From contig QJYB01000024.1 in the NCBI GenBank assembly GCA_003247835.1, positions 1 through 64,000 on the forward strand: a DNA stretch of 64,000 nucleotides. The letters run 5' to 3'. The translations under genes and the position numbers were made by a program. The stretch's first letter is position 1, and every line of letters begins with the position of its first letter. The notes beneath the pieces were generated by a model that had not been told where the DNA came from, ran no database searches, and saw only the letters and a program-made list of their open reading frames with translations. This document shows positions 38,110 through 46,712 of this stretch, one piece after another. The DNA is from Gammaproteobacteria bacterium. Lineage in GTDB: Bacteria > Pseudomonadota > Gammaproteobacteria > Pseudomonadales > Azotimanducaceae.

Positions 38110-38916
38110 ATGACCGACCTGGTCACCATCGAAACCCGAGGGGGTATCGCGGACGTCCGGCTCAACCGACCGGAAAAATACAACGCGCTGTCGGGCGACA
38201 TGTTCCGGGCCATCATCGAGGCCGGCGAGGCGCTGAAGGAGGCGAAGGACGTGCGTGCCGTGGTGCTCTCGGGTAACGGCCGAGGGTTCTGTGCCGGACT
38301 CGACATGGACAGCTTCGCCGGTATGGCTCAATCGAGCAGCAGCAGCGGCTCCACCGCAGCGCTCATGAGCCGGAGTGACGGTCCGGAGAACCACGCACAG
38401 CGTCCTGCCTACATCTGGAAGACGCTGCCCATGCCGGTCATCGCCGCCATTCACGGTGTCGCCTACGGCGGCGGCTGCCAGATTGCGCTCGGTGCCGATA
38501 TCCGCTTCGCCACGCCCGATGCCAAGCTGTCGGTGATGGAGATCAAGTGGGGACTGATTCCCGACATGAGTCTGACTCAGACACTCCGGGACCTGGTACC
38601 ACTGGATGTTGCGAAGGAGCTGACGTTCAGCGGGCGGATCCTGTCCGGTGAGGAAGCGAAGGCGCTCGGTCTCGTCACCCATGTGACGGACGATCCGCTC
38701 GCCGCAGCCATGCGGCTCGCCGAGGAGATCGCGCAGAAATCGCCGGATGCCATTCGCGCGGGTAAGCGACTTCTGGAGGAGAGCTGGCATGCGGATGCCG
38801 GGACGGGTCTCGCGCTCGAGGCCAGCCTGCAGACGGCGCTCATCGGTAAGCCCAACCAGGTGGAGGCGATCAGGGCGAACTTCGAGAAACGGCCACCGAA
38901 CTTCACAGACGGCTGA
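38110..38916 (+). CDS. Enoyl-CoA hydratase/isomerase (crotonase) family
   Basis: AVVLSGNGRGFCAGLDMDSF, IAAIHGVAYGGGCQIALGADIRFATPDAKLSVMEIKWGLIPD. Confidence 0.92.
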   Translation: MTDLVTIETRGGIADVRLNRPEKYNALSGDMFRAIIEAGEALKEAKDVRAVVLSGNGRGFCAGLDMDSFAGMAQSSSSSGSTAALMSRSDGPENHAQRPAYIWKTLPMPVIAAIHGVAYGGGCQIALGADIRFATPDAKLSVMEIKWGLIPDMSLTQTLRDLVPLDVAKELTFSGRILSGEEAKALGLVTHVTDDPLAAAMRLAEEIAQKSPDAIRAGKRLLEESWHADAGTGLALEASLQTALIGKPNQVEAIRANFEKRPPNFTDG

Positions 38917-38929
38917 TCCGCAGGCAGAC

Positions 38930-40483
38930 ATGAGCTGGGAAAACGAGGTCAGGGAGCTCGAACGTCGTCGCCTTCTGGCCCGCCAGATGGGAGGGGCCGA
39001 GGGCATCGCGCGCCAGCATGCCAAGGGTCGGCTCACCATCCGGGAACGGGTGGACGAGCTCCTTGACGAAGGCACGTTCTCGGAGCACGGCAAGGCGACG
39101 GCCCTGCCGGACTACGACGAGCAGGAAGAGCTCAAAGGTTTCGTGCCGGCCAACTACGTGGTCGGCTTCGGCAGGATCGACGGCCGCCGCGTGGTGGTCG
39201 GCGGTGAGGACTTTACCCTCAAGGGTGGCTCCCCCAACGCAGCGGGTCTTCGCAAGAGCGTCTATGCGGAGCACCTGGCAACCCGGTACCGGGTGCCACT
39301 CGTGCGGCTGCTCGAAGGGGGTGGTGGCAGCGTGCGGGGCTCCGGCAGGAAGGGCGGCACCGTCGGCGAGCCTGTTTACACCGAGCCGCGGTTCAAGATC
39401 ATCGCCGACGCCATGGGCAAGGTGCCCATCGCCTCTGCGGCGCTCGGGGCGGTCGCCGGTTTCCCTGCCGGTCGGCTGGTGGCCTCCCATTTCTCGGTGA
39501 TGACCCGCTACACCTCGCAGATCCTCATCGGCGGCCCGGCACTGGTGGAGCGTGCGCTCGGTGTGAAGCTGTCCAAGGAGGCACTGGGTGGCGTGGACGT
39601 GCATGCGAAGAGCGGGGTCGTGGACAACATTGCCGAGGACGAGCACGACGCCTTCCGGCAGATCCGCCGATTTCTCTCCTACCTGCCTGCCAACGTCTGG
39701 GAAAACGCACCGCGCAGCGCCTGCGACGATCCGGTGGAGCGGATGGAACCGGCGCTGCTCGATATCGTGCCCCGCGACTCGAACGCGCCCTTCGACATGC
39801 GGGCCATCATCGGCATGGTGATGGACCGCGGCTCCGTGTTCGAAATGGGGGCGACCTATGGACCCAGTCAGATCTCAGCACTTGCCCGCCTGAACGGGCA
39901 GCCTGTCGGGGTGCTCGGTAACGACTGCCGACATTACGCAGGCGCCATGACGGCGGAGGCGGCACAGAAATACCGACGCTTCGTGGAGCTCTGCGATACC
40001 TTCCACCTGCCCATCGTCAACTTCGTGGATCAGCCGGGCTTCATGATCGGTCCGGAAGCGGAGCGGGCGGGCACCATCCGCTACGGCATGGCAGCGGTAG
40101 CCGCTGCCGTGCAGGCGCGGGTGCCATGGGCGTCGGTGCAGATTCACAAGGGGTTCGGGGTGGCCACCGCAGCGCACTACGGCGACGATGCCTATGTGCT
40201 CGCCTGGCCGTCTGTAGAGACGGGCGCGCTGCCGCTGGAAGGCGGGGTGGCGGTGGCGTTTCATCGCGAGATTGCCGCCGCGGACGATCCGGATGCCAGG
40301 CGCCGGGAGATCGAGGAACAGCTCAGAAGGTCGCGGTCGCCGTTTCCGCGGGCCGAATCCTTCGCCGTGCACGAGCTCATCGATCCGCGGGAAACACGTC
40401 CGGCGCTGTGCGAATGGATCGACTGGATTCAGCCGCTGCTGGCGACGCTGCCGGGTGAGGTGCATTTTCCGATACGGCCCTGA
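38930..40483 (+). CDS. Acyl-CoA carboxylase carboxyltransferase subunit
   Basis: HAKGRLTIRERVDELLDEGTF, GGSPNAAGLRKSVYAEHLA, QPGFMIGPEAERAGTIRYGMAAVAA; start at MSWENEV. Confidence 0.92.
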   Translation: MSWENEVRELERRRLLARQMGGAEGIARQHAKGRLTIRERVDELLDEGTFSEHGKATALPDYDEQEELKGFVPANYVVGFGRIDGRRVVVGGEDFTLKGGSPNAAGLRKSVYAEHLATRYRVPLVRLLEGGGGSVRGSGRKGGTVGEPVYTEPRFKIIADAMGKVPIASAALGAVAGFPAGRLVASHFSVMTRYTSQILIGGPALVERALGVKLSKEALGGVDVHAKSGVVDNIAEDEHDAFRQIRRFLSYLPANVWENAPRSACDDPVERMEPALLDIVPRDSNAPFDMRAIIGMVMDRGSVFEMGATYGPSQISALARLNGQPVGVLGNDCRHYAGAMTAEAAQKYRRFVELCDTFHLPIVNFVDQPGFMIGPEAERAGTIRYGMAAVAAAVQARVPWASVQIHKGFGVATAAHYGDDAYVLAWPSVETGALPLEGGVAVAFHREIAAADDPDARRREIEEQLRRSRSPFPRAESFAVHELIDPRETRPALCEWIDWIQPLLATLPGEVHFPIRP

Positions 40484-40524
40484 GGGCGGGGCCGGAAACG
40501 CATTGTCAGACCAGGGGAGGAGAC

Positions 40525-41397
40525 ATGACCTATTCATTCGAAGGTAAGGTGGCCATCGTCACGGGTGCGGGTGGCGGGCTCGGCCGGTCGCATGCGCTGG
40601 AGCTCGCCCGGCGCGGCGCCAGGGTGGTGGTCAACGATCTCGGCGGTGCGCTCGACGGCACAGGCGGCTCGCCGGTTGCGGCAGACGCCGTCGTCGAAGA
40701 GATCGCCCGAAGCGGGGGGGAGGCCATTGCCAACAGCGGCTCCGTGGCCGACCGTACGGACGCAGCGGCACTGGTGGATCAGGCGATGAGTGCCTGGGGG
40801 CGCGTGGACGTCATCGTCAACAACGCCGGCATACTGCGCGACAAGTCCTTCACCAAGATGTCGCTAGATGATTTTCAGGCGGTGATGGACGTCCACCTAA
40901 TGGGCTCGGTGAACGTGACGCTGGCTGCGTGGCCGATCATGCGCACACAGAGCTATGGGCGGATCGTGATGACGACGTCGGCAACTGGCCTGTTCGGCAA
41001 CTTCGGCCAGGCGAACTACGGTGCAGCCAAGCTGGCGCTCGTGGGGCTCGCCAACACGCTGAAGATCGAGGGGGCGAAGTACAACATCCATACGAACTGC
41101 ATCGCACCGGTGGCGGTGACGCGGATGACCCGGGATCTCATTCCGGAGGCTTCACATACGGGCCTCGGACCGGAACACGTGACACCTGCCGTGGTCTTTC
41201 TCTGCACCGAGGATGCTCCGAACGGCGTGATCATCCAGGCTCAGGGACGCCAGTACTCGATCGCCTGCATGATGGAGAACGCGGGCGTGGATCTGGGTGA
41301 CGACGCGACGGTGGAGGACATCGCCGAGCACTTCGGCGAGATCAGTGATCTGTCCGGCGCAAAGCCCCGCGGCATGCTGCAGCTCGGCGGCATGTAG
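40525..41397 (+). CDS. SDR family oxidoreductase, MFE-2/17beta-HSD4-like
   Basis: GAGGGLGRSHALELARRGARVVVNDLGGALDGTGGS, NNAGILRDKSFTKMS, YGAAKLALVGL. Confidence 0.92.
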   Translation: MTYSFEGKVAIVTGAGGGLGRSHALELARRGARVVVNDLGGALDGTGGSPVAADAVVEEIARSGGEAIANSGSVADRTDAAALVDQAMSAWGRVDVIVNNAGILRDKSFTKMSLDDFQAVMDVHLMGSVNVTLAAWPIMRTQSYGRIVMTTSATGLFGNFGQANYGAAKLALVGLANTLKIEGAKYNIHTNCIAPVAVTRMTRDLIPEASHTGLGPEHVTPAVVFLCTEDAPNGVIIQAQGRQYSIACMMENAGVDLGDDATVEDIAEHFGEISDLSGAKPRGMLQLGGM

Positions 41398-41444
41398 CGG
41401 CGGATGGTTTCGAGGCAACAGACAGCTGCGGGTGAAGGACGCCG

Positions 41445-41633
41445 ATGGTTGCGGTCGTACTGAGTCTGGTGATCGCCTTTCTGCTGGGCGGTTCGTTGTG
41501 GCTGATCGCGGGGTCCCGCCTGCCGCTGAATCCTGACAAGGACGTCAACGAGGTGCTGAACCTGGTCGCCTATGTGGGAAGCGCTCTGGTGCCGGTGTTT
41601 CTGGCGGTACTGTTTCTGCTCGACCGAGGCTGA
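41445..41633 (+). CDS. Small two-TM hypothetical membrane protein
   Basis: 62 aa with two hydrophobic segments. Confidence 0.5.
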   Translation: MVAVVLSLVIAFLLGGSLWLIAGSRLPLNPDKDVNEVLNLVAYVGSALVPVFLAVLFLLDRG

Positions 41634-41648
41634 CGGTCGGCACGGGTG

Positions 41649-41807
41649 TCAGTTGTAGCCCACCACGTAGGCATCCGCATCTTCGGAGCCTTCTTCCTCG
41701 TAGTGGTGATCGGCGGGGCCGAACGCCAGGAGCAGAGGTGTGTAATCGTCGGCGGAGTCCTCCTGGATCGGGGTCTCGTCGAGCGTGCGTTCGGGGGTAC
41801 GGTGCAT
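41649..41807 (-). CDS. Candidate 52-aa acidic small ORF (not in supplied ORF track)
   Basis: Reverse-strand reading: MHRTPERTLDETPIQEDSADDYTPLLLAFGPADHHYEEEGSEDADAYVVGYN*. Confidence 0.45.
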   Translation of the reverse strand: MHRTPERTLDETPIQEDSADDYTPLLLAFGPADHHYEEEGSEDADAYVVGYN

Positions 41808-41903
41808 CGCGAGTAGCCTGTCGTTTGTACTGTAGCCGGATTGGAGTTTAGTGTTGTCACTTTAAAATGCAACGCTAATTCGTTGATTTATGGATTGTTT
41901 CAG

Positions 41904-42542
41904 ATGAAAAATGTGCGTCAGTCAATGGCGCTGCCGCTGGATCCGGATTCGGTGAAGGGGTTTCTCGATCCTGAAGAAGGGGCGCGTCTCTACGAGCTGG
42001 CAGATCTCACCGCATCACTCGGCCCCTGCCTCGAAGTGGGCTCCTATTGCGGCAAGTCCACGCTCTACCTGGGTGCGGCGTGCCGGTCCCATGGCCAGCT
42101 CGTCTACGCCGTGGATCACCACCGGGGATCCGAGGAACATCAGAAAGGGGAGGCGTATCACGACTCGACGCTGTACGACAGCGAGGCGGAACGTATGGAT
42201 ACCTTTCCCGAGTTCCGTCGCAACGTGGATCGCGCGGGCCTGACCGACACCGTGGTCCCTATCGTTGCGGGCACGCAGCTCGCCGGTCGTCACTGGCAGA
42301 TACCGCTTGGCATGGTGTTCATCGACGGGGGGCACAGCGAGGCGGCGGCACTGGCGGACTACCGCACCTGGGCACCCCACCTCGTGCCGGGTGGTGTGCT
42401 GGCCATCCACGATCTGTTTCCGGACCCGCAGGCGGGCGGCCAGGCGCCCTATCACATCTATCAGCTGGCCGCTGCGTCGGGGCTGTTCGAGCCGCTAGAA
42501 ACGGTGGGCACGCTGGGAGCGCTGCGGCGCTTCGATCTCTGA
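41904..42542 (+). CDS. Class I SAM-dependent methyltransferase
   Basis: GPCLEVGSYCGKSTLYLGAACRSHGQLVYAVDHHRGSEEHQ, GMVFIDGGHSEAAALADYRTWAPHLVPGGVLAIHD. Confidence 0.82.
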   Translation: MKNVRQSMALPLDPDSVKGFLDPEEGARLYELADLTASLGPCLEVGSYCGKSTLYLGAACRSHGQLVYAVDHHRGSEEHQKGEAYHDSTLYDSEAERMDTFPEFRRNVDRAGLTDTVVPIVAGTQLAGRHWQIPLGMVFIDGGHSEAAALADYRTWAPHLVPGGVLAIHDLFPDPQAGGQAPYHIYQLAAASGLFEPLETVGTLGALRRFDL

Positions 42543-43553
42543 ATGGTGGCGAAGGGCCGTGAACAGGCTCGAAGTCCTACTCGCGCCTGTCAGCGCGTCG
42601 GCTGCCAGCAGGATGGCACCGGCCGTCCAGGTGGGGCGCTCATCCGGCCACATGATGTCGTCGGTGAACACGTAGCCGGTCCACCAGGATCCGTCCCCGG
42701 CCTGATAGCGGGGCAGCAGGTCGAACAGATCGGCCGCCCGCTGCCGATCGCCGGCGGCCAGCGTCGCCATGACGAGCTCACAGGTCTCGGCGATGGTTAC
42801 CCACGGCTGATCCGAGACGCATCGACAGCCGACTCCATCCGCCACGAATGTCTCCCATCGTTCATCGAGCCTGGCCACGGCAGCTTCACCGGCGACCACG
42901 CCAGCGAGGATGGGATAGAACCAGTCCATGGAGTAGCGGGACTTGGAGGCCCACGTACGGTCGAATCGCTCCGGCCGCTGCCGGAGGGTGCTGCCCAGAC
43001 GTTCGCGCGCCACATACCAGTGTGCGTGAGGCCGATCCAGTGCCTGGGCGATGGCGATGCCGCAGTCGAGGCTCCGGTAGATGGAGCTGCAGCCGGTGAC
43101 GAGCGCATCCTTGTTGATGCCCAGTCGGGTGTCGAGCGCCCAGTAGATCTCCCCTGTCCGTGCCTGCAGGGCGATTACGAAATCCAGTGCCGCGCTGACC
43201 GTCGGCCAGAGATCGCGCAGAAAGGCATCGTCGCCCGTCGCCAGATAGTGGTGCCAGACACCGGTGGCGACGTACGCCACGAAGTTGGTCTCGGCCCGGG
43301 TGCCGTCAGCCACCCCGTCGCCCTCGTAGGCGGCCAGCCAGAAACCGTCGGGATGCTGGCGAGCCGCGAGCCACTGGTAGGCCGCTTCGGCGGCTTCGGT
43401 CCGGCCGGCGACCGTGAGCCCCATGGCGGACTCCACGTGATCCCACGGATCGATGATGCCGCCTTCGAACCAGGGAATGGCGCCGCTCGACAGCTGTACC
43501 GAAGCGATGTAGTCCGCCGTGTGGGCGAGCATGTCTGGCGTCTCAGGTGGCAC
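42495..43553 (-). CDS. (alpha/alpha)6-barrel 'prenyltransferase'-like/glycosidase-like protein
   Basis: SSGAIPWFEGGIIDPWDHVESAMGL, AAYQWLAARQHPDGFWLAAYEGD: repeated helical barrel motifs. Confidence 0.65.
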   Translation of the reverse strand: MPPETPDMLAHTADYIASVQLSSGAIPWFEGGIIDPWDHVESAMGLTVAGRTEAAEAAYQWLAARQHPDGFWLAAYEGDGVADGTRAETNFVAYVATGVWHHYLATGDDAFLRDLWPTVSAALDFVIALQARTGEIYWALDTRLGINKDALVTGCSSIYRSLDCGIAIAQALDRPHAHWYVARERLGSTLRQRPERFDRTWASKSRYSMDWFYPILAGVVAGEAAVARLDERWETFVADGVGCRCVSDQPWVTIAETCELVMATLAAGDRQRAADLFDLLPRYQAGDGSWWTGYVFTDDIMWPDERPTWTAGAILLAADALTGASRTSSLFTALRHHSEIEAPQRSQRAHRF

Positions 43554-44271
43554 TATCCGCGCCCCGCTGGAAGTACATGACCACGCTCTTACCCCAGAGC
43601 GGATTCATCAGCCACTCGAGCACTCGGGTGAGGGCGGGCTTCTTCATCAGATCCCAGACGAGCAGCCGGTGATAGGCACGCACGGGCCAGACGTCGGCGC
43701 CTCGAGACCAGAACAGGCAGCGCAGCCACCAGTACGGCGAGTGCAGCCCATGCGCCCAGTGACTCGCATAGCAGACCATATCCACCCGTTCGACGGCGTT
43801 TCTGAGCTGGCCCTTCCTGAAGATGCGCACATGGCCGCCCGGGACCTCGTGATAGGCATCTGACAGCTGCCAGCAGACCCACTCCGGGCCGAAGCGCGGA
43901 ACGCTGACGGCGAGCTGGCCGCCAGGCTTCAGCACCCGGTGGATCTCCCGCAGCATGGTTTCATAGTCCGGTACGTGCTCGAGCACTTCGGCGCAGATCA
44001 CCTTGTCGAATACGGCATCGGCAAAGGGCAGCCTGAGTCCCGAGCCGCAGGCAAAATCGACCCTGCGCGTCCGATCCTCCAGATCCTCGAACTCCCGGAA
44101 TCTGCCGACCGCGGTTCCGAGGTCCGCGAGGGACAGATCCAGGCCGATCACCGTCACGGCAGCCTCGAGATAGGCGGTGATGGCGTGGCGGCCTTCTCCG
44201 CAGCCCAGATCCAGAACCCGATCGCCGTCGCTGAGCGGGAAGTGCCGGAAGTCGACGGTGGTCAGACTCAT
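43543..44271 (-). CDS. Class I SAM-dependent methyltransferase
   Basis: DRVLDLGCGEGRHAITA, DKVICAEVLEHVPDYETMLREIHRVLKPGGQLAVSVP. Confidence 0.92.
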   Translation of the reverse strand: MSLTTVDFRHFPLSDGDRVLDLGCGEGRHAITAYLEAAVTVIGLDLSLADLGTAVGRFREFEDLEDRTRRVDFACGSGLRLPFADAVFDKVICAEVLEHVPDYETMLREIHRVLKPGGQLAVSVPRFGPEWVCWQLSDAYHEVPGGHVRIFRKGQLRNAVERVDMVCYASHWAHGLHSPYWWLRCLFWSRGADVWPVRAYHRLLVWDLMKKPALTRVLEWLMNPLWGKSVVMYFQRGADSAT

Positions 44272-45557
44272 CCGGCCGGCGTCCGGGCATCGAGGATCTG
44301 CTGGTAGACGGCCGCGGTCTCCTGCGCCGCCCGGTTCCAGGAGAAGTGCTCGAGGACATGAGCACGTCCGGCCAGACCGATCCGTTCCCGGGTCGCCGGA
44401 TCCGCGGCGAGCAGATCACCGATGGCGCGCGCAAGCGCCTGAGAGTCGGCGGCAGGCACCAGCCGTCCGGCGCTGCCGACCACTTCGGGCAGCGCGCCAC
44501 CATTGGTGGAGACGAGCGGCACGCCGCAGGCCATGGCTTCCCCGGCAGGCAGGCCGAAGCCTTCGTACTCGGAAGGCACCACCGCCACTGCGGAGCTGGC
44601 GTAGAGGTGGCACATCTCGACCGGCAGGACGCCGTGCACGAATCGGATCCGGTCGCGCACCCGATACCGGTCGATGAGCTGCTCGGTGGTACCGCCCGGC
44701 TTCGGCCGGCCGATGAACAGCAGCCTGAGTTTCGGGAAACGGTCGCACAGCGCAGCGAAAGCCGGAATCAGATGCTGAGTCCCCTTGAGCGGCTGGTCCG
44801 CGCTGGCCGTGGTGATCAGCTGCCAGGGATTCCGTGCGATGCTCGGCTCCGGGCGGAAGGTATCCGTGTCGATACCATTGTGAATGACGTGAATGCGATC
44901 CTCGTCTATCTGGAAGGCCCGACGGATGTCCTGCTTGGATCTATGGCTGACAGTGATGATGTGCTCGAGCCGGCGGGCGACCCTGGTCTGCATCTTCAGA
45001 AAGTGATGCCAGCGGCGGATGAGCAGCCGGTGCTGCCAGTCCGGTGCGTGCGCGAGCGCGATGTCCCGATCCCAGGTGATCGGATGATGGATGGTGGTTA
45101 CCAGCGGTACGGGACCGTCCTGCAGCGACAGCGTGCCCCAGGACAGACACTGGTTGTCGTGAACGATGTCGAACTGCTCACCGGCCCGGGCCAGGAACGC
45201 TGTCACGCGACGTCCGAACGTGTAGGGCTCGGGAAATCCGCCGGTGGCCATGGAAAGCCATTCGAACGTATCGGTGAACGACTTGAGGTGCTTTGGCCGC
45301 AGGGCAGTGAGGTGGTTCTCGGCCGCAAAAAGGTTGAGTCCCGGCAGTCGTATCAGTCGGACCCGGTCGTCGGTCAGCGCCGGATAGGGCTCTCCGGAAA
45401 TGATGCTGACGTCGTGCCCGGCATCGACGAGCGCCTGAGCCAGGTATGTGAGGTAGACACCCTGTCCGCCGCTGTAGGGATTGCTCCGGTAACCGAGCAG
45501 GGCGATACGAAGCGGCCTGGCCGCACTGGGCTCCTTGGTCAGCGCCGGTTCGGACAT
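44268..45557 (-). CDS. Glycosyltransferase family 4
   Basis: SNPYSGGQGVYLTYLAQALVDAGHDV, VPSEYEGFGLPAGEAMACGVPLVSTNGGALPEVVG. Confidence 0.93.
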   Translation of the reverse strand: MSEPALTKEPSAARPLRIALLGYRSNPYSGGQGVYLTYLAQALVDAGHDVSIISGEPYPALTDDRVRLIRLPGLNLFAAENHLTALRPKHLKSFTDTFEWLSMATGGFPEPYTFGRRVTAFLARAGEQFDIVHDNQCLSWGTLSLQDGPVPLVTTIHHPITWDRDIALAHAPDWQHRLLIRRWHHFLKMQTRVARRLEHIITVSHRSKQDIRRAFQIDEDRIHVIHNGIDTDTFRPEPSIARNPWQLITTASADQPLKGTQHLIPAFAALCDRFPKLRLLFIGRPKPGGTTEQLIDRYRVRDRIRFVHGVLPVEMCHLYASSAVAVVPSEYEGFGLPAGEAMACGVPLVSTNGGALPEVVGSAGRLVPAADSQALARAIGDLLAADPATRERIGLAGRAHVLEHFSWNRAAQETAAVYQQILDARTPAG

Positions 45558-45654
45558 GAAAACCCCGGACAAAGAGCGGGGATTCTAATCAGTTACCCGG
45601 AGCCTAGCCACCGACGGCGCTCAGGAGGCGGGCGAGGATGCCCGTGCCAGCGCC

Positions 45655-46539
45655 TCAGCGGTCGTTGCTGACGGCCACCAGCGGCCGCGTGTGCCTGGGG
45701 TGAACGTGCTCATAGTCCTCGGCGTCGAGCTCGTGGACGTGGTGGAACAGGTTGGCGATCCACTGCTGCCCTTCCTGGGTCTTGCGCAGGAACCGCAGGC
45801 CTTCGGTGATGTAGGGATAGACGTGCGTGTAGAAGAACTCCGGGAAACCCGCCCGGAGCTCTGCCGAGTTGGCATAGCCGAGTCGCGTGGCTTCACCCGT
45901 CTCGACGAACTCCGAATACAGACGTGAGAGCTTCTGCGGATAGAGGGGATCGCCCATCTGTCCGATGAGGTCTGCTGCGCGGACCAGGCCGGGAAACGTG
46001 TCTACGCGTCGGTAGTGTCGATCCTCGGGTACCGGAAAGCGGGTCATCTCGATGTAGCTCGAGACGGTGGAGACGTCGATGGTCGGATCACCGGCGAAGC
46101 GTTCGCGGATGAAGATGCAGCTGCGGTTGACGTGGTAAGGCATCATGTAGGCGTCTGTCGAGCCGATGGGTGGCGTCACCCGATTGCCCTCGTCATCGAT
46201 AACGAAGCTGTCGACGTCGTCGTCGCGCAGCAGACCACGTACGTAGCCGATGTCGTGAAACAGCAGGGCGATCACCGCGTGCAGCCACTCGTGAGGGCTG
46301 ACGTCGCCCTGGGAGAGCAGGCGACCCCGCAGGATGGTCTGACCGACGTCGGTCACCAGCAGCGTGTGCTCCAGATCGTGATACGGGCAATCGCAGCCGA
46401 GCAATGTTTCCAGGGCGGTGTGCGCGGCCTGGTCGAGCACGTCCTCGTGGCCCAGATCGCGGTTCGGGAAAGCATCCCGATAGCGTTCGATGCTGTGGGC
46501 GACGAAGGCGTCGATGACGGTGCGATTCGGATTGAACAT
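45655..46539 (-). CDS. HD-domain metal-dependent phosphohydrolase family protein
   Basis: CPYHDLEHTLLVTDVG, HAVIALLFHDIGYVRG: H..HD..D pattern. Confidence 0.85.
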   Translation of the reverse strand: MFNPNRTVIDAFVAHSIERYRDAFPNRDLGHEDVLDQAAHTALETLLGCDCPYHDLEHTLLVTDVGQTILRGRLLSQGDVSPHEWLHAVIALLFHDIGYVRGLLRDDDVDSFVIDDEGNRVTPPIGSTDAYMMPYHVNRSCIFIRERFAGDPTIDVSTVSSYIEMTRFPVPEDRHYRRVDTFPGLVRAADLIGQMGDPLYPQKLSRLYSEFVETGEATRLGYANSAELRAGFPEFFYTHVYPYITEGLRFLRKTQEGQQWIANLFHHVHELDAEDYEHVHPRHTRPLVAVSNDR

Positions 46540-46668
46540 GCGTATTCCGACCTCTGTCAGCGCAGTGTATTCCAGCCCCGGGTACCGCTACGTGCGCTGG
46601 ACCACACTTTCCCGGCGGTCGGGTCGCGATAAGGGCCTTGCCGGCGGCCTTTTCACCAGAGTAGATCA

Positions 46669-46681
46669 TGAATATAATGCA
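46669..46681 (+). promoter_or_regulatory. Candidate MetR box upstream of metR
   Basis: TGAATATAATGCA, one mismatch to TGAAnnTnnTTCA. Confidence 0.4.
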
Positions 46682-46712
46682 TAGTCTTTGCGTTTCTTCA
46701 TGAGCCGAACTC

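Noticed and set aside
37738-39093. 451-aa reverse ORF across BCCP and crotonase genes
   Set aside because: Antisense to genes with recognisable active-site motifs; no domain recognisable.
41570-41872. 100-aa reverse ORF MHFKVTTLNSNPATV..
   Set aside because: Thr/Arg/Pro-rich composition typical of an out-of-frame reading; the alternative-frame 52-aa ORF is more protein-like.
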